NCBI RefSeq assembly: GCF_000454545.1
Contig: NZ_CM002139.1
Coordinates: 455,936-504,536, forward strand
Source of the DNA: Xanthomonas cassavae CFBP 4642
GTDB lineage: Bacteria > Pseudomonadota > Gammaproteobacteria > Xanthomonadales > Xanthomonadaceae
Reading direction: 5' to 3'
Length of the DNA: 48,601 nucleotides
Part shown: positions 19,331 to 28,483 of the stretch, piece after piece
How the letters are laid out: each line of letters starts with the position of its first letter
Position numbering within the stretch: the first letter of the stretch is position 1
Program-made: the position numbers and the translations under genes
Notes under the pieces: generated by a model
Databases searched by the model: none
Told to the model about the DNA's origin: nothing
The model's input: only the letters and a program-made list of their open reading frames with translations

Positions 19331-20329
19331 ATGATCACACGCAGACATTTCCTCGGTGCCGGACTCGCCGCCGCCGCCGCCGGCCCCTGGCTGGGTACCG
19401 GCGCCACCACGCCGATCCCCGGCGGTCAGCTGCTCACCGCCACCGACGTGCACGTGGGCGACTACCCCACGGTGGAGGCGGTGCGCTGGTTCGGCAAGCA
19501 GCTCGAAGCACGCACCAATGGCCGGCTCAAGCTGCGCCAGTACCATTCCGGCCAGCTGGGCCGCGAGTCGGAGGCGATCGACATGGCGCGCTTCGGCGCC
19601 ATCGACATCACCCGCGTCTACTCCGGTGCGTTGAACAACACCTTCCCGCTGACCCAGGCGCTGTGCCTGCCGTACGTGTTCGATTCGGTGCCGCACCTGC
19701 GCCGGGCCATCGACGGGCATGTCGGCGACAGCGTGCTGCGCAGCTTCGAGCAGCGCGGCCTGGTCGGCCTGGCGATCTACGATTCGGGCGCGCGTTGCTT
19801 CTACAACACCAAGCATCCGCTGCACCGCCCGGAAGATCTCAAGGGCCTGAAACTGCGCGTGGCCTCCTCGGACATCTTCCTCAAGCTGATGCGCATGCTG
19901 GGCGCCAACCCCACGCCGATGTCGCTGGGCGAGACGTTCTCGGCGATGGAAACGCACATGATCGACGGTGCGGAAAACAATATGCGCAGCTTCCAGTCCA
20001 GCCGCCACTTCGAGGCCGCGCATTACTGGTCGCAAAGCGAGCATTCCTACGCGCCGGACATCCTGGTGATGTCGCGGCAGAGCTTCGAATCGCTGAGCGC
20101 GGCCGATCGCGGCCTGGTGGTGGAACTGGCGCGCGCGTCGGTGCCGGTGATGCGTCAGTTGTGGGATGCGTCGGAAACGATCGCGCGCAAACAGGTGATC
20201 GACTACGGCGTGAAGCTCAACCAGGTCGACATGCCGGCGTTCCGCGCCGCCGCTGCCCCGCTGCTGGTCGAATACCGCCAGCAGCCGGAAATCGAAGCGC
20301 TGTACCGCCGCATCCGCGATTTTGCATAG
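19331..20329 (+). CDS. dctP: TRAP transporter solute-binding protein
   Basis: A 332-residue periplasmic DctP-type protein that captures a carboxylate-bearing ligand. The leader ITRRHFLGAGLAAAAA has a twin-arginine arrangement, so Tat export is likely. Family features include TRVYSGALNNTFP, LPYVFDS, the segment LKGLKLRVASSD carrying the arginine that usually binds the ligand carboxylate, and MSLGETFSAMETHMIDGAENN. It is 37 bases after the hydratase-like gene and 10 bases before dctQ. Context with kduI/kduD suggests a hexuronate or unsaturated uronate ligand; relatives in pectin loci bind galacturonate, but specificity cannot be read from the sequence alone. Confidence 0.92.
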   Translation: MITRRHFLGAGLAAAAAGPWLGTGATTPIPGGQLLTATDVHVGDYPTVEAVRWFGKQLEARTNGRLKLRQYHSGQLGRESEAIDMARFGAIDITRVYSGALNNTFPLTQALCLPYVFDSVPHLRRAIDGHVGDSVLRSFEQRGLVGLAIYDSGARCFYNTKHPLHRPEDLKGLKLRVASSDIFLKLMRMLGANPTPMSLGETFSAMETHMIDGAENNMRSFQSSRHFEAAHYWSQSEHSYAPDILVMSRQSFESLSAADRGLVVELARASVPVMRQLWDASETIARKQVIDYGVKLNQVDMPAFRAAAAPLLVEYRQQPEIEALYRRIRDFA

Positions 20330-20339
20330 AGGTGTCCCG

Positions 20340-20861
20340 ATGACCGAACCCGAGACCGTTGCCGTCCCGGTCGCGCCGTTGCAGCGCGCGCTGGACCGCG
20401 TTTCCGACATTGCCATTGGTGTGGCCTCGCTGGCCTTGCTGGGCCTGGTGGTCGTGCAGGGCTGGCAGGTGTTCACCCGCTACGTGCTCAACGACTCGCC
20501 CAGCTGGACCGAGCCGGTGACCTTGTTGCTGTTGAGCACCGCACTGTGCCTGGGTGCGGCGGCCGGTGTGCATACCAACCGCCACTTCGGCTTTTACCTG
20601 CTGGGCGAACACGTGCCGTCGCTGGTGCGCAGAATCTTCGAAGTGATTCGCCCGCTGATGATCATGTCCATCGGTGCGGTGCTGGCGTGGTGGAGCGCGG
20701 CGCTGCTGCTCGATGGGCTGGATATCAAGATGGCCGGCGCGCAGATGCCGCAGAGCATCAACTACCTGCCGCTGTCGATCGGCGGTGCGTTGATGGTGGT
20801 CTTTGCCTTGTACAAGCTGTGGCGTGTGCTGCGCCCGATCCAGGCCGGAGGAGTGCGCTGA
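20340..20861 (+). CDS. dctQ: TRAP transporter small permease
   Basis: A 173-residue inner-membrane protein with four hydrophobic helices, the DctQ subunit of the TRAP system. Typical features are the early helix followed by VFTRYVLNDSPSWTEP, the glutamate of which is conserved in this family, and LGAAAGVHTNRHFGF. Start is the ATG at 20340. The stop TGA shares its A with the dctM ATG (TGATG), so translation is coupled. Confidence 0.93.
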   Translation: MTEPETVAVPVAPLQRALDRVSDIAIGVASLALLGLVVVQGWQVFTRYVLNDSPSWTEPVTLLLLSTALCLGAAAGVHTNRHFGFYLLGEHVPSLVRRIFEVIRPLMIMSIGAVLAWWSAALLLDGLDIKMAGAQMPQSINYLPLSIGGALMVVFALYKLWRVLRPIQAGGVR

Positions 20862-22144
20862 TGGGCATTGCGATGTTGTTGGGAACCTTCGTGGTGCTGC
20901 TGCTGATCGGCGTGCCGGTGGCGTATGCGCTAGGCGCGGCCGCACTGGCCACGCTGCTGTATCTGGACCTGCCCACGGTGGTGCTGGTGCAGCAGATTTC
21001 CGCCGGCAGCGGCTCGGCCTCGCTGATCGCCATCCCGCTGTTTATCTTCGCCGGCGAGCTGATGCTGCGCGGCGGCATCTCCGAACGCCTGATCGCGCTG
21101 GCGTCCTCGCTGGTGGGGCGCGTGCGTGGCGGCCTGGGCCAGGTCAGCGTGCTGTCGTCGCTGTTCTTCGGCGGCGTGTCCGGTTCGGCGATCGCCGATG
21201 TGTCGGCGGTCGGCGGCACCATGATTCCGCAGATGATCAAGCGCGGCTACGACCGCGATTACGCGGTGAACGTGAGCATGACCGCGGCGCTGGTGGCCTT
21301 GCTGGTGCCGCCCTCGCATAACCTGATCCTGTTCTCGGCCGCGGCCGGGGGCGGCTTGTCGATCGCCGACCTGTTCGCGGCCGGCATCTTCCCGGCGCTG
21401 TTGATGACCGCGGCGATGATGGTCACCGGCTATGCGGTGGCGCGCCATCGCGGCTACGGCACCGAGCCGTTCCCCGGCTGGCGCGCAGTGGCGCTGCGCC
21501 TGATCGGCGCGTTGCCGGGGCTGGGGCTGGTCGCGTTGATCTTCGTCGGCATCCGTGCCGGCATCTTCACTGCGGTGGAGAGCGCGGCCATCGCGGTGGT
21601 GTATGCCTTGATCGTCACTGCGCTGCTGTATCGCCAGCTGCGCTGGGCCGAGTTCTTCGCCGCGGTCACGCATGCGGCGCGCACCACCGGCGTGATCCTG
21701 TTCGTGATCGCCACCGCGGCGGTGTTCGGCTGGTTGCTGGCCTACCTCCAGGTGCCGGCGGCGGCGGTAAAGTTCCTGCAGGCCATCGCCGACAGCAAGA
21801 ACACGGTGCTGTTGATGATCGTGGTGATGCTGTTGCTGCTGGGCATGTTCATGGACCTGGCGCCGAAGATCCTGATCTGCACGCCGATCTTCCTGCCGGT
21901 GGTCAAGGCCTACGGTATCGACCCGATCCACTTCGGTCTGGTGATGGTGCTGGCCGGCGGCATCGGCCTGATCACCCCGCCGATCGGCTCGGTGCTGTTC
22001 ATCGGGACCTCGATCGGGCAGATCACCATCGCCCAGAGCATGCGCACCATCTGGCCGTTCTGGCTGGCGGCGCTGTGCGTGCTGTTGATCGTGGCGTTTT
22101 TCCCGGAGCTGTCGCTCTGGTTGCCTAGGGCATTGCGCGCGTAA
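20861..22144 (+). CDS. dctM: TRAP transporter large permease
   Basis: A 427-residue protein with about 12-14 hydrophobic segments, the DctM ion-coupled transport subunit. It shows family patterns such as FIFAGELMLRGGISERL, FGGVSGSAIADVSAVGGTM, VPPSHNLI and GLITPPIGSVLF, with two inverted structural halves. It uses an electrochemical sodium or proton gradient to move the ligand delivered by DctP. It completes the DctP-DctQ-DctM set and is followed by a strong hairpin at 22181. Confidence 0.94.
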   Translation: MGIAMLLGTFVVLLLIGVPVAYALGAAALATLLYLDLPTVVLVQQISAGSGSASLIAIPLFIFAGELMLRGGISERLIALASSLVGRVRGGLGQVSVLSSLFFGGVSGSAIADVSAVGGTMIPQMIKRGYDRDYAVNVSMTAALVALLVPPSHNLILFSAAAGGGLSIADLFAAGIFPALLMTAAMMVTGYAVARHRGYGTEPFPGWRAVALRLIGALPGLGLVALIFVGIRAGIFTAVESAAIAVVYALIVTALLYRQLRWAEFFAAVTHAARTTGVILFVIATAAVFGWLLAYLQVPAAAVKFLQAIADSKNTVLLMIVVMLLLLGMFMDLAPKILICTPIFLPVVKAYGIDPIHFGLVMVLAGGIGLITPPIGSVLFIGTSIGQITIAQSMRTIWPFWLAALCVLLIVAFFPELSLWLPRALRA

Positions 22145-22180
22145 GGCGGCGTGTCCGGCGGAAGTCTCCGCCTTCATCCA

Positions 22181-22209
22181 GGCCACCGACGCTCCAGGCG
22201 TCGGTGGCC
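22181..22209 (+). terminator. Hairpin between dctM and the GH43 gene
   Basis: A perfect 12-base stem with a 5-base loop (arms 22181-22192 and 22198-22209) lies 37 bases after the dctM stop and 37 before the next start. With no T-run it may reduce read-through or protect the upstream transcript 3' end, letting the glycosidase be expressed at a different level. Confidence 0.5.
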
Positions 22210-22245
22210 GCATCGCCCTTTGGTTGCGGGGCAAGGAGAGCAAGC

Positions 22246-23826
22246 ATGCGTGTGCGTTCGTTGACCGGTGTGCGTTGGCTGTTGGCCGGCGGGTTGTTGC
22301 TGTGTGCGGGCCTGAGTGCGGCAGCCGAGTGGAAGCGCGGCATCGAGCACCAGCGCATCGCCGACCAGGGCAATGGCACCTTCCTCAATCCGGTGCTGGC
22401 CGGCGATCACCCCGACCCGTCGGTGCTCAAGGACGGGCAGGACTACTACCTCACGCTGTCCTCGTTCGATGCCTACCCCGGCCTGCCGATCTGGCATTCG
22501 CGCGATCTGGTCAACTGGCAGCCGCTGGGCCATGCCATCACCCAGAACGTCGGCGCGATCTGGGCGCCGGACCTGATCAAGCACGGCAAGCGCTACTACA
22601 TCTACTTCCCGGCCCGCCGCGGCGACCAGGGCGAGCGCAGCAACTTCGTGGTGTGGGCCGACGACATCAACGGGCCGTGGAGCGCGCCGATCGACATCGG
22701 TCTTGGCAAGTATATCGATCCTGGTCATGCGGTGGGCGAAGACGGCAAGCGCTATCTGTTCCTGAGCGGCGGCGATTATGTGCAGCTGTCCGACGATGGC
22801 CTGAAGGTGGTCGGTACGCCCAAGCACGTCTACGGCGGCTGGAAATACCCGGAAAGCTGGGACGTGGAAGGCTACGCCCAGGAAGGCCCCAAGATCACCC
22901 GCCACAACGGCTGGTACTACATGACCACCGCGGTCGGTGGCACCGCCGGCCCGCCGACCGGGCACATGGTGATCACCGCGCGTTCGCGCTCCATCCATGG
23001 CCCCTGGCAGAACGCACCCAACAACCCGATCACCCGCACCAGGAGCGCCGACGAGCCATGGTGGTCGCGCGGCCACGCCACCCTGGTGGAAGGCACCGAC
23101 CAGCGCTGGTGGATGCTCTACCACGGCTACGAACACGGCTACTGGACGCTGGGCCGGCAGGCGCTGCTGGATCCGATCGAGTGGACTGCGGACGGTTGGT
23201 TCGTCGCCAAGGGCGGCGACCTGGGCACCCCGCTGAAAAAACCCAGCGGCCAGGCGCTGCAACACGGGCTGGGGCTGTCGGACGACTTCCGCGCCGCCGC
23301 GCTCGGCCCGCAGTGGGCGTTCTTCAACCCGGCCGCCGACGAAGCCAAGCGGCTGCAGGTCGGCGATGGCGTGTTGCGCCTGCAGGGCAAGGGCAGCGCG
23401 CCACGTAATGCCTCGCCGCTGACCGTCATCGCCACCGACCCTGCCTACCAGTTCGAAGTGCAGATGACCGTGGCCCCGGGCGGGCAGGGCGGGGCGCTGC
23501 TGTTCTACAGCGACAAGCTCTATGCAGGTGTCGGCAGCAATGGCGAAAATTTCGTCATGCACCGTTACGGCGAAGAAGGCCCGGGCACGCTGGCGCCCAG
23601 CGCCACCGGCGGCACGCTGTGGCTGCGCGTCACCAACAACCGCCACATCGTCACCATCCACAACAGCACCGACGGCAAGACGTGGACCAAGTACCCGGTG
23701 CAGATGGAAGTGTCCGGCTACCACCACAACGTGGCCGGCAAGTTCCTGGCCCTGAAGCCGGCGCTGTATGCCGCAGGCCCCGGCCAGGTGGAGTTCCGCA
23801 ACTTCCGCTACCGCGCCCTGGACTGA
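22246..23826 (+). CDS. Exported glycoside hydrolase family 43 protein (beta-xylosidase/arabinofuranosidase type)
   Basis: A 526-residue protein with a signal peptide (MRVRSLTGVRWLLAGGLLL region), a five-bladed GH43 propeller and a C-terminal beta-sandwich like the GH43 C2 domain (from about residue 350, DDFRAAALGPQWAFFNP). The propeller starts FLNPVLAGDHPDPSVL; D57 is the probable general base and E213 (AQEGPKITRHNGWYYM) the general acid. Substrates in the family are arabino- or xylo-oligosaccharides or pectic side chains; here the uronate context favours side-chain trimming. ATG 22246 has AAGGAGAG ahead of it, whereas the earlier ATG at 22204 adds a non-signal stretch. Confidence 0.9.
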   Translation: MRVRSLTGVRWLLAGGLLLCAGLSAAAEWKRGIEHQRIADQGNGTFLNPVLAGDHPDPSVLKDGQDYYLTLSSFDAYPGLPIWHSRDLVNWQPLGHAITQNVGAIWAPDLIKHGKRYYIYFPARRGDQGERSNFVVWADDINGPWSAPIDIGLGKYIDPGHAVGEDGKRYLFLSGGDYVQLSDDGLKVVGTPKHVYGGWKYPESWDVEGYAQEGPKITRHNGWYYMTTAVGGTAGPPTGHMVITARSRSIHGPWQNAPNNPITRTRSADEPWWSRGHATLVEGTDQRWWMLYHGYEHGYWTLGRQALLDPIEWTADGWFVAKGGDLGTPLKKPSGQALQHGLGLSDDFRAAALGPQWAFFNPAADEAKRLQVGDGVLRLQGKGSAPRNASPLTVIATDPAYQFEVQMTVAPGGQGGALLFYSDKLYAGVGSNGENFVMHRYGEEGPGTLAPSATGGTLWLRVTNNRHIVTIHNSTDGKTWTKYPVQMEVSGYHHNVAGKFLALKPALYAAGPGQVEFRNFRYRALD

Positions 23827-23925
23827 CCGTTCTGCATGGCAGGGCATGCCGCCGCGCTGCCCGCTGCGGCGGGCCCGGCCTGGCAGCTGCGGTGCAGCGG
23901 CAGGCGTCGCTCAGGTCTGCCGGCT

Positions 23926-23966
23926 CCAGGGCCGGTAGAATCCAATCAACTTCACTGGTTGACCGC
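23926..23966 (+). promoter_or_regulatory. Possible promoter and weak operator before the LacI-family gene
   Basis: CCAGGGCCGGTAGA (23926-23939) is identical to a 14-base stretch at 25468-25481 upstream of kduI, and TAGAAT (23936-23941) could be a -10 box. CACTGGTTGACC at 23953-23964 matches the proposed operator core CACCGGTTTACC at 10 of 12 positions, so the regulator may repress itself. Both points rest on short matches. Confidence 0.35.
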
Positions 23967-23967
23967 T

Positions 23968-25026
23968 ATGCCCGCCCGCAAGATGCCTGAAGAAGGAATG
24001 CCCGGCCTGCCGAAGGGCAAGGTAGCCACGATCAACGACATCGCACGGATGTCGGGCGTGTCGAAGAAGACCGTCTCGCGGATCATCAACAACTCGCCGC
24101 TGGTGCGGCAGGACACCCGCGAGAAGGTCGAAGCGCTGATGCGCGAGGTCGGCTATGCACCGGATCCGCTCGCCCGCGGGCTCGCGTTCCGGCGCTCGTT
24201 CCTGATCGGCATGGTCTACGACAACCCCACCGCGCAGTACATCGTGGACATGCAGTACGGCGCGCTGGACGCGCTGCGCGGCTCCAGTTTCGAGCTGGTG
24301 GTGCATCCCTGCGACAGCCGCAGCCCCGGCTACATCGAAGGCGTGCGCCGCTTCGCCCAGGCGCAGAAGCTGCACGGGGTGATCCTGGTGCCGCGCGCCT
24401 CCGAGGATCAGGCGCTGGCCGACATGCTGGCCGAGATCGGTTGCCGCTACACCCGCATCGCCTCGATCGCGCTGGACGCCACCTCGCAGACGGTGATCAC
24501 CCACGACCGCGACGGCGCGGCCGAGGCGGCCGACTACCTGCTCTCGCTCGGCCACCGCGACATCGCCCTGGTGACCGGCCCCAGCGCCTACCGCTCCTCG
24601 ATCGAGCGCACCTCCGGCTTTGCCGACGCGCTGACCCGGCGCGGTATCGAGTTACCGCCCGAACGCATCGTGGAGGCCGGCTACACCTTCGAATCGGGTG
24701 TGGCCGCGGCCGAAAAGCTGCTGCTGGGCAAAAAGCGCCCCACCGCCATCTTCACCGGTAACGACGAAATGGCCGCCGGTATCTACAAGGTGGCGCTGCG
24801 CGCCGGCATCAGCATTCCGCGCCAGCTCTCGGTGATCGGCTACGACGACAGTTCGCTGGCCTCGCGGCTGTGGCCGCCGCTGACATCGGTACGCCGCCAC
24901 ACCCGTGACACCGGGCGTACTGCCGCAGCGATGCTGATCCAGCCCGACAACGCCCCGCAGCTCCCCACCGCCAGCGTGCGCCCGCACCTGATCGTGCGCG
25001 ACTCCTGCCAACCGCCGGAAGATTGA
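23968..25026 (+). CDS. LacI-family transcriptional regulator, probable uronate-pathway repressor
   Basis: A 352-residue regulator. The N-terminal helix-turn-helix is typical of LacI proteins (ATINDIARMSGVSKKTVSR, then INNSPLVRQDTREKV), followed by a hinge (YAPDPLARGL) and a periplasmic-binding-protein-like effector domain (FTGNDEMAAGIYKVALRAG and VIGYDDSSLASRLWPPLTSV). The ATG at 23968 is preferred because upstream residues of the open frame are not family-like; 23983 and 23998 are alternatives. It sits between the GH43 gene and kduI. The effector is likely a uronate intermediate such as KDG or a precursor, by analogy with LacI-type KdgR proteins. I avoid a gene symbol since kdgR in enterics names an IclR-family protein. 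Confidence 0.9.
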   Translation: MPARKMPEEGMPGLPKGKVATINDIARMSGVSKKTVSRIINNSPLVRQDTREKVEALMREVGYAPDPLARGLAFRRSFLIGMVYDNPTAQYIVDMQYGALDALRGSSFELVVHPCDSRSPGYIEGVRRFAQAQKLHGVILVPRASEDQALADMLAEIGCRYTRIASIALDATSQTVITHDRDGAAEAADYLLSLGHRDIALVTGPSAYRSSIERTSGFADALTRRGIELPPERIVEAGYTFESGVAAAEKLLLGKKRPTAIFTGNDEMAAGIYKVALRAGISIPRQLSVIGYDDSSLASRLWPPLTSVRRHTRDTGRTAAAMLIQPDNAPQLPTASVRPHLIVRDSCQPPED

Positions 25027-25150
25027 GCACTGCGTCGTGCCGCGCCGGAAGATTAAGGGCCGCGCACCACGGTTTCGGCCTTCCGCTCCACCTTGCAGGG
25101 CGTTGTGCCCAACAGGGTGAGAACAGCTGGCTCGATCGGCCAACAGCTTG

Positions 25151-25417
25151 CCCCCATCCGCCCTTCGGGCACCTTCCCCGCAGGCGGGAGAAGGCAGTCC
25201 GCCGGTCGCTGCCGTGAAGCCCCTCTCCCGCCTGCGGGAGAGGGGCTGGGGTGAGGATACGGCGGCAGACAGCCATCTAAAAAAGCTCAGACATGAGCTG
25301 ACGGAGGAGGCGCACATGAGCCTTCTACCCGACCAATCAAGACGCACACCCAACGCCGTGCGCAGCCTCGTACCCTCATCCGGCGCTATGCGCCACCTTC
25401 TCCCGATGGGAGAAGGG
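25151..25417. repeat. Composite palindromic intergenic repeat (three units)
   Basis: Unit A (25151-25193) carries ATCCGCCCTTCGGGCACCTT and a GGGAGAAGG end. Unit B (25219-25265) has a 13-base perfect stem GCCCCTCTCCCGC with a 2-base loop then GGGGTGAGGATACGGCGG. Unit C (25369-25417) carries TACCCTCATCC and a GGGAGAAGG end. B and C face each other around about 100 bases of unrelated sequence. The stretch 25027-25452 between the regulator and the kduI operator holds no gene I can support. The same family recurs at 27.4, 28.3, 36.2 and 42.7 kb. Confidence 0.75.
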
Positions 25418-25452
25418 ATCAAAGCCACCGGAGTCACTATCGTGCACTGCGC

Positions 25453-25470
25453 AATGACACCGGTTAACCA
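25453..25470. promoter_or_regulatory. Proposed LacI-family operator upstream of kduI
   Basis: AATGACACCGGTTAACCA, 61 bases before the kduI start, differs from the site at 18391-18408 at one position. It is directly followed by the CCAGGGCCGGTAGACT stretch, in which TAGACT may be a -10 element, so a bound repressor would overlap the promoter. Confidence 0.68.
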
Positions 25471-25480
25471 GGGCCGGTAG

Positions 25481-26386
<906 letters not shown>

Positions 26387-26568
26387 ACCCGGTTTCTTTC
26401 CATCGTTCGCTTCGGTGACGCCTGCGATCCAGGCCGGCACCGGCGCCGTCGGCGCGCTCCACCTGAGGCGTTGGCGACGCAGCAGTCCAAACGACATCAA
26501 CGCATGCTGCCGCGCGCTGCGCGGCTCACCCCTCACACCGTGATACACCCAGCAGGAGCGATAAGGTA

Positions 26569-27324
26569 ATGAGCAATCCGTTCAGTCTCGAAGGCAAGGT
26601 CGCACTGGTCACCGGTGCCAATACCGGCCTGGGCCAGGGCATCGCATTGGCACTGGCCCAGGCAGGCGCCGACATCGCCGCCGCCGGCATCCAGGCACCC
26701 ACCGAGACCGAGGAAAAGGTCAAGGCGCTGGGCCGTCGCTTCCTGGCCATCGAAGCCAACCTGATCAGCATCGAGCCGGTGCAGCGCATCGTCGACGAGA
26801 CCATCGCCGGTCTCGGCAGGCTGGATATCCTGGTCAACAATGCCGGCCTGATCCGTCGCACCGATGCGGTCGATTTCAGCGAGCAGGATTGGGACGACGT
26901 GCTCAACGTCAACCTGAAGTCGGCCTTCTTCATGGCGCAGGCGGCCGGCCGCCATTTCATCGCGCAGGGCCGCGGCAAGATCATCAACATCGCCTCGATG
27001 CTATCGTTCCAGGGCGGTATCCGCGTGCCGTCCTACACCGCCAGCAAATCCGGCATCGCCGGCATCACCCGCCTGCTGGCCAACGAATGGGCCAGCAAGG
27101 GCGTGACCACCAACGCCATCGCACCGGGCTACATGGCCACCGACAACACCGCGCAGCTGCGTGCCGACGAAGACCGCAACAAGGCCATCCTGGACCGCAT
27201 TCCGGCCGCGCGCTGGGGCGTGCCGGCCGACCTCGGCGGCACCGCCGTGTTCCTGGCCAGCAGCGCCTCGGACTACGTCAACGGTGCCATCATTCCGGTC
27301 GACGGTGGCTGGCTGGCGCGCTGA
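26569..27324 (+). CDS. kduD: 2-dehydro-3-deoxy-D-gluconate 5-dehydrogenase
   Basis: KduD reduces 2,5-diketo-3-deoxygluconate to 2-keto-3-deoxygluconate with NADH. It is a classical short-chain dehydrogenase of 251 residues: cofactor motif TGANTGLGQG, NNAG, catalytic serine in IASMLS, Y156 and K160 in SYTASKSG, and a C-terminal GAIIPVDGGWLAR typical of KduD. A good ribosome site (AGGAG at 26554 region, then ATAAGGTA) precedes ATG 26569. It directly follows kduI in function and order. Confidence 0.95.
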   Translation: MSNPFSLEGKVALVTGANTGLGQGIALALAQAGADIAAAGIQAPTETEEKVKALGRRFLAIEANLISIEPVQRIVDETIAGLGRLDILVNNAGLIRRTDAVDFSEQDWDDVLNVNLKSAFFMAQAAGRHFIAQGRGKIINIASMLSFQGGIRVPSYTASKSGIAGITRLLANEWASKGVTTNAIAPGYMATDNTAQLRADEDRNKAILDRIPAARWGVPADLGGTAVFLASSASDYVNGAIIPVDGGWLAR

Positions 27325-27395
27325 TCCAGATCGCACGGCGATGGCGCGCAGCGTCCAACGCGCGCCCCCGCCCCTGGTGTTGCCGCGATGTCGTG

Positions 27396-27440
27396 TCCTT
27401 CTCCCGCCTGCGGGAGATGGTGTCCGCAGGGCGGATGGGG
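27396..27440. repeat. Single palindromic repeat unit between kduD and the RpiB-like gene
   Basis: TCCTTCTCCCGCCTGCGGGAG followed by a GGGCGGATGGGG tail (27396-27440) is a diverged unit of the same family as at 25.2 and 42.7 kb. The rest of the 275-base gap (27325-27599) holds no supported gene. Confidence 0.65.
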
Positions 27441-27599
27441 GCAGCCCCCGCCCGGAACCGCACTCAACGGCGCGCAGCGTCTTGGTCACCTCCAGCGCCA
27501 CGCCCCGGACGGGCAGCGCAACCGAAAATGCCTCGTGGCAGCACCATCGCCTCCATTTTTTTCCGCACCACTCTTCCCCAACCCAATCGGAGCATTCCC

Positions 27600-28262
27600 A
27601 TGAAAATCGCACTCATGAATGAGTTCAGTCAGGCTGCCAAGAACCCGGTGATCCTGCAGCAGCTCAACGACGTCGCCGGCGAGCAGGGCCACAGCGTCTT
27701 CAACGTCGGCATGGACGGCGACAACGATCACCGCCTGACCTACATCCACCTGGGCATCGCCGCCAGCCTGCTGCTGAACTCCAAGGCCGTGGACTTCGTC
27801 GTCGCCGGCTGCGGCACCGGCCAGGGCGCGATGATGTCGCTCAATGCGCATCCGGGCGTGTTCTGCGGCTATTGCATCGAGCCGACCGACGCCTACCTGT
27901 TCGCCCAGGTCAACAACGGCAACGCGCTGTCGCTGGCGTTCGCCAAGGGCTACGGCTGGGGCGCGGAAATCAACGTGCGCTACATCTTCGAAAAGGCCTT
28001 CAGCGGCGAGCGCGGCATGGGCTACCCGGCCGAGCGTCGCGAATCGCAGGCCGCCAACGCGGGCATCCTGACCCAGGTCAAGCAGGCCACCGCCAAGTCC
28101 TACCTGGACGGCCTGCGCGCCATCGACCCGGAGCTGATCAAGCAGGCCGTGGGCGGCGAGCGTTTCCAGCAGTGCTTCTTCGACAATGCCCAGGACGCAG
28201 AGATCCGCAACTTCGTCGCCGGCGTGCTGGGCAAGCCGGAAGCCACTGCAGCAGCTGCATAA
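27600..28262 (+). CDS. RpiB/LacA/LacB-family sugar isomerase, possible DhuI-like uronate isomerase
   Basis: A 220-residue protein of the RpiB fold: MKIALMNEFSQAAKNPVI start, GMDGDNDHRLTYIHLG, and the phosphate/active-site loop VVAGCGTGQGAMMSLN with the family cysteine. It is longer than ribose-5-phosphate isomerase B (about 150 residues) and the N-terminal DHxG motif of true RpiB is absent, so ribose phosphate is unlikely. An RpiB-family isomerase (DhuI of streptococci and lactobacilli) acts on the same substrate as KduI, so this could be a second non-homologous uronate isomerase. That role is inference from family knowledge plus its place after kduI and kduD. Confidence 0.8.
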   Translation: MKIALMNEFSQAAKNPVILQQLNDVAGEQGHSVFNVGMDGDNDHRLTYIHLGIAASLLLNSKAVDFVVAGCGTGQGAMMSLNAHPGVFCGYCIEPTDAYLFAQVNNGNALSLAFAKGYGWGAEINVRYIFEKAFSGERGMGYPAERRESQAANAGILTQVKQATAKSYLDGLRAIDPELIKQAVGGERFQQCFFDNAQDAEIRNFVAGVLGKPEATAAAA

Positions 28263-28280
28263 TTAGCCAATGCGTTTTGG

Positions 28281-28443
28281 CCCCTCTCCCGCCGCGAGAG
28301 GGGTTGGGGTGAGGGTACGGCGGAAGACTGCTGGCCTGAACGGGGAGGCTTGAAAGGCTTGAGACGCAGTACGGCCGTCCAACATTTCCTGTGCCGCCGT
28401 ACCCTCATCCGCCCTTCGGGCACCTTCTTCCGATGGGAGAAGG
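28281..28443. repeat. Composite palindromic repeat with facing halves
   Basis: The left half (28281-28323) is a CCCCTCTCCC/GAGAGGGG hairpin followed by GGGGTGAGGGTACGGCGG. The right half (28395-28443) begins CCGCCGTACCCTCATCC and ends with GGGAGAAGG. GAGGGTACGGCGG and CCGCCGTACCCTC are perfect inverted repeats bracketing about 70 bases. The arrangement matches units B and C at 25.2-25.4 kb. Confidence 0.72.
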
Positions 28444-28483
28444 AAACAGTGTCGCGGACTTAGCATTTTTCCCGGAGCCCACC

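Noticed and set aside
19181..22243. Long minus-strand frames opposite dctP and dctM
   Set aside because: Histidine- and arginine-rich composition with no domain; the TRAP genes on the plus strand are unmistakable.
27600..28262. Annotation as ribose-5-phosphate isomerase B
   Set aside because: Longer than RpiB, its start motif is missing and its context is uronate breakdown; I keep a family-level call.
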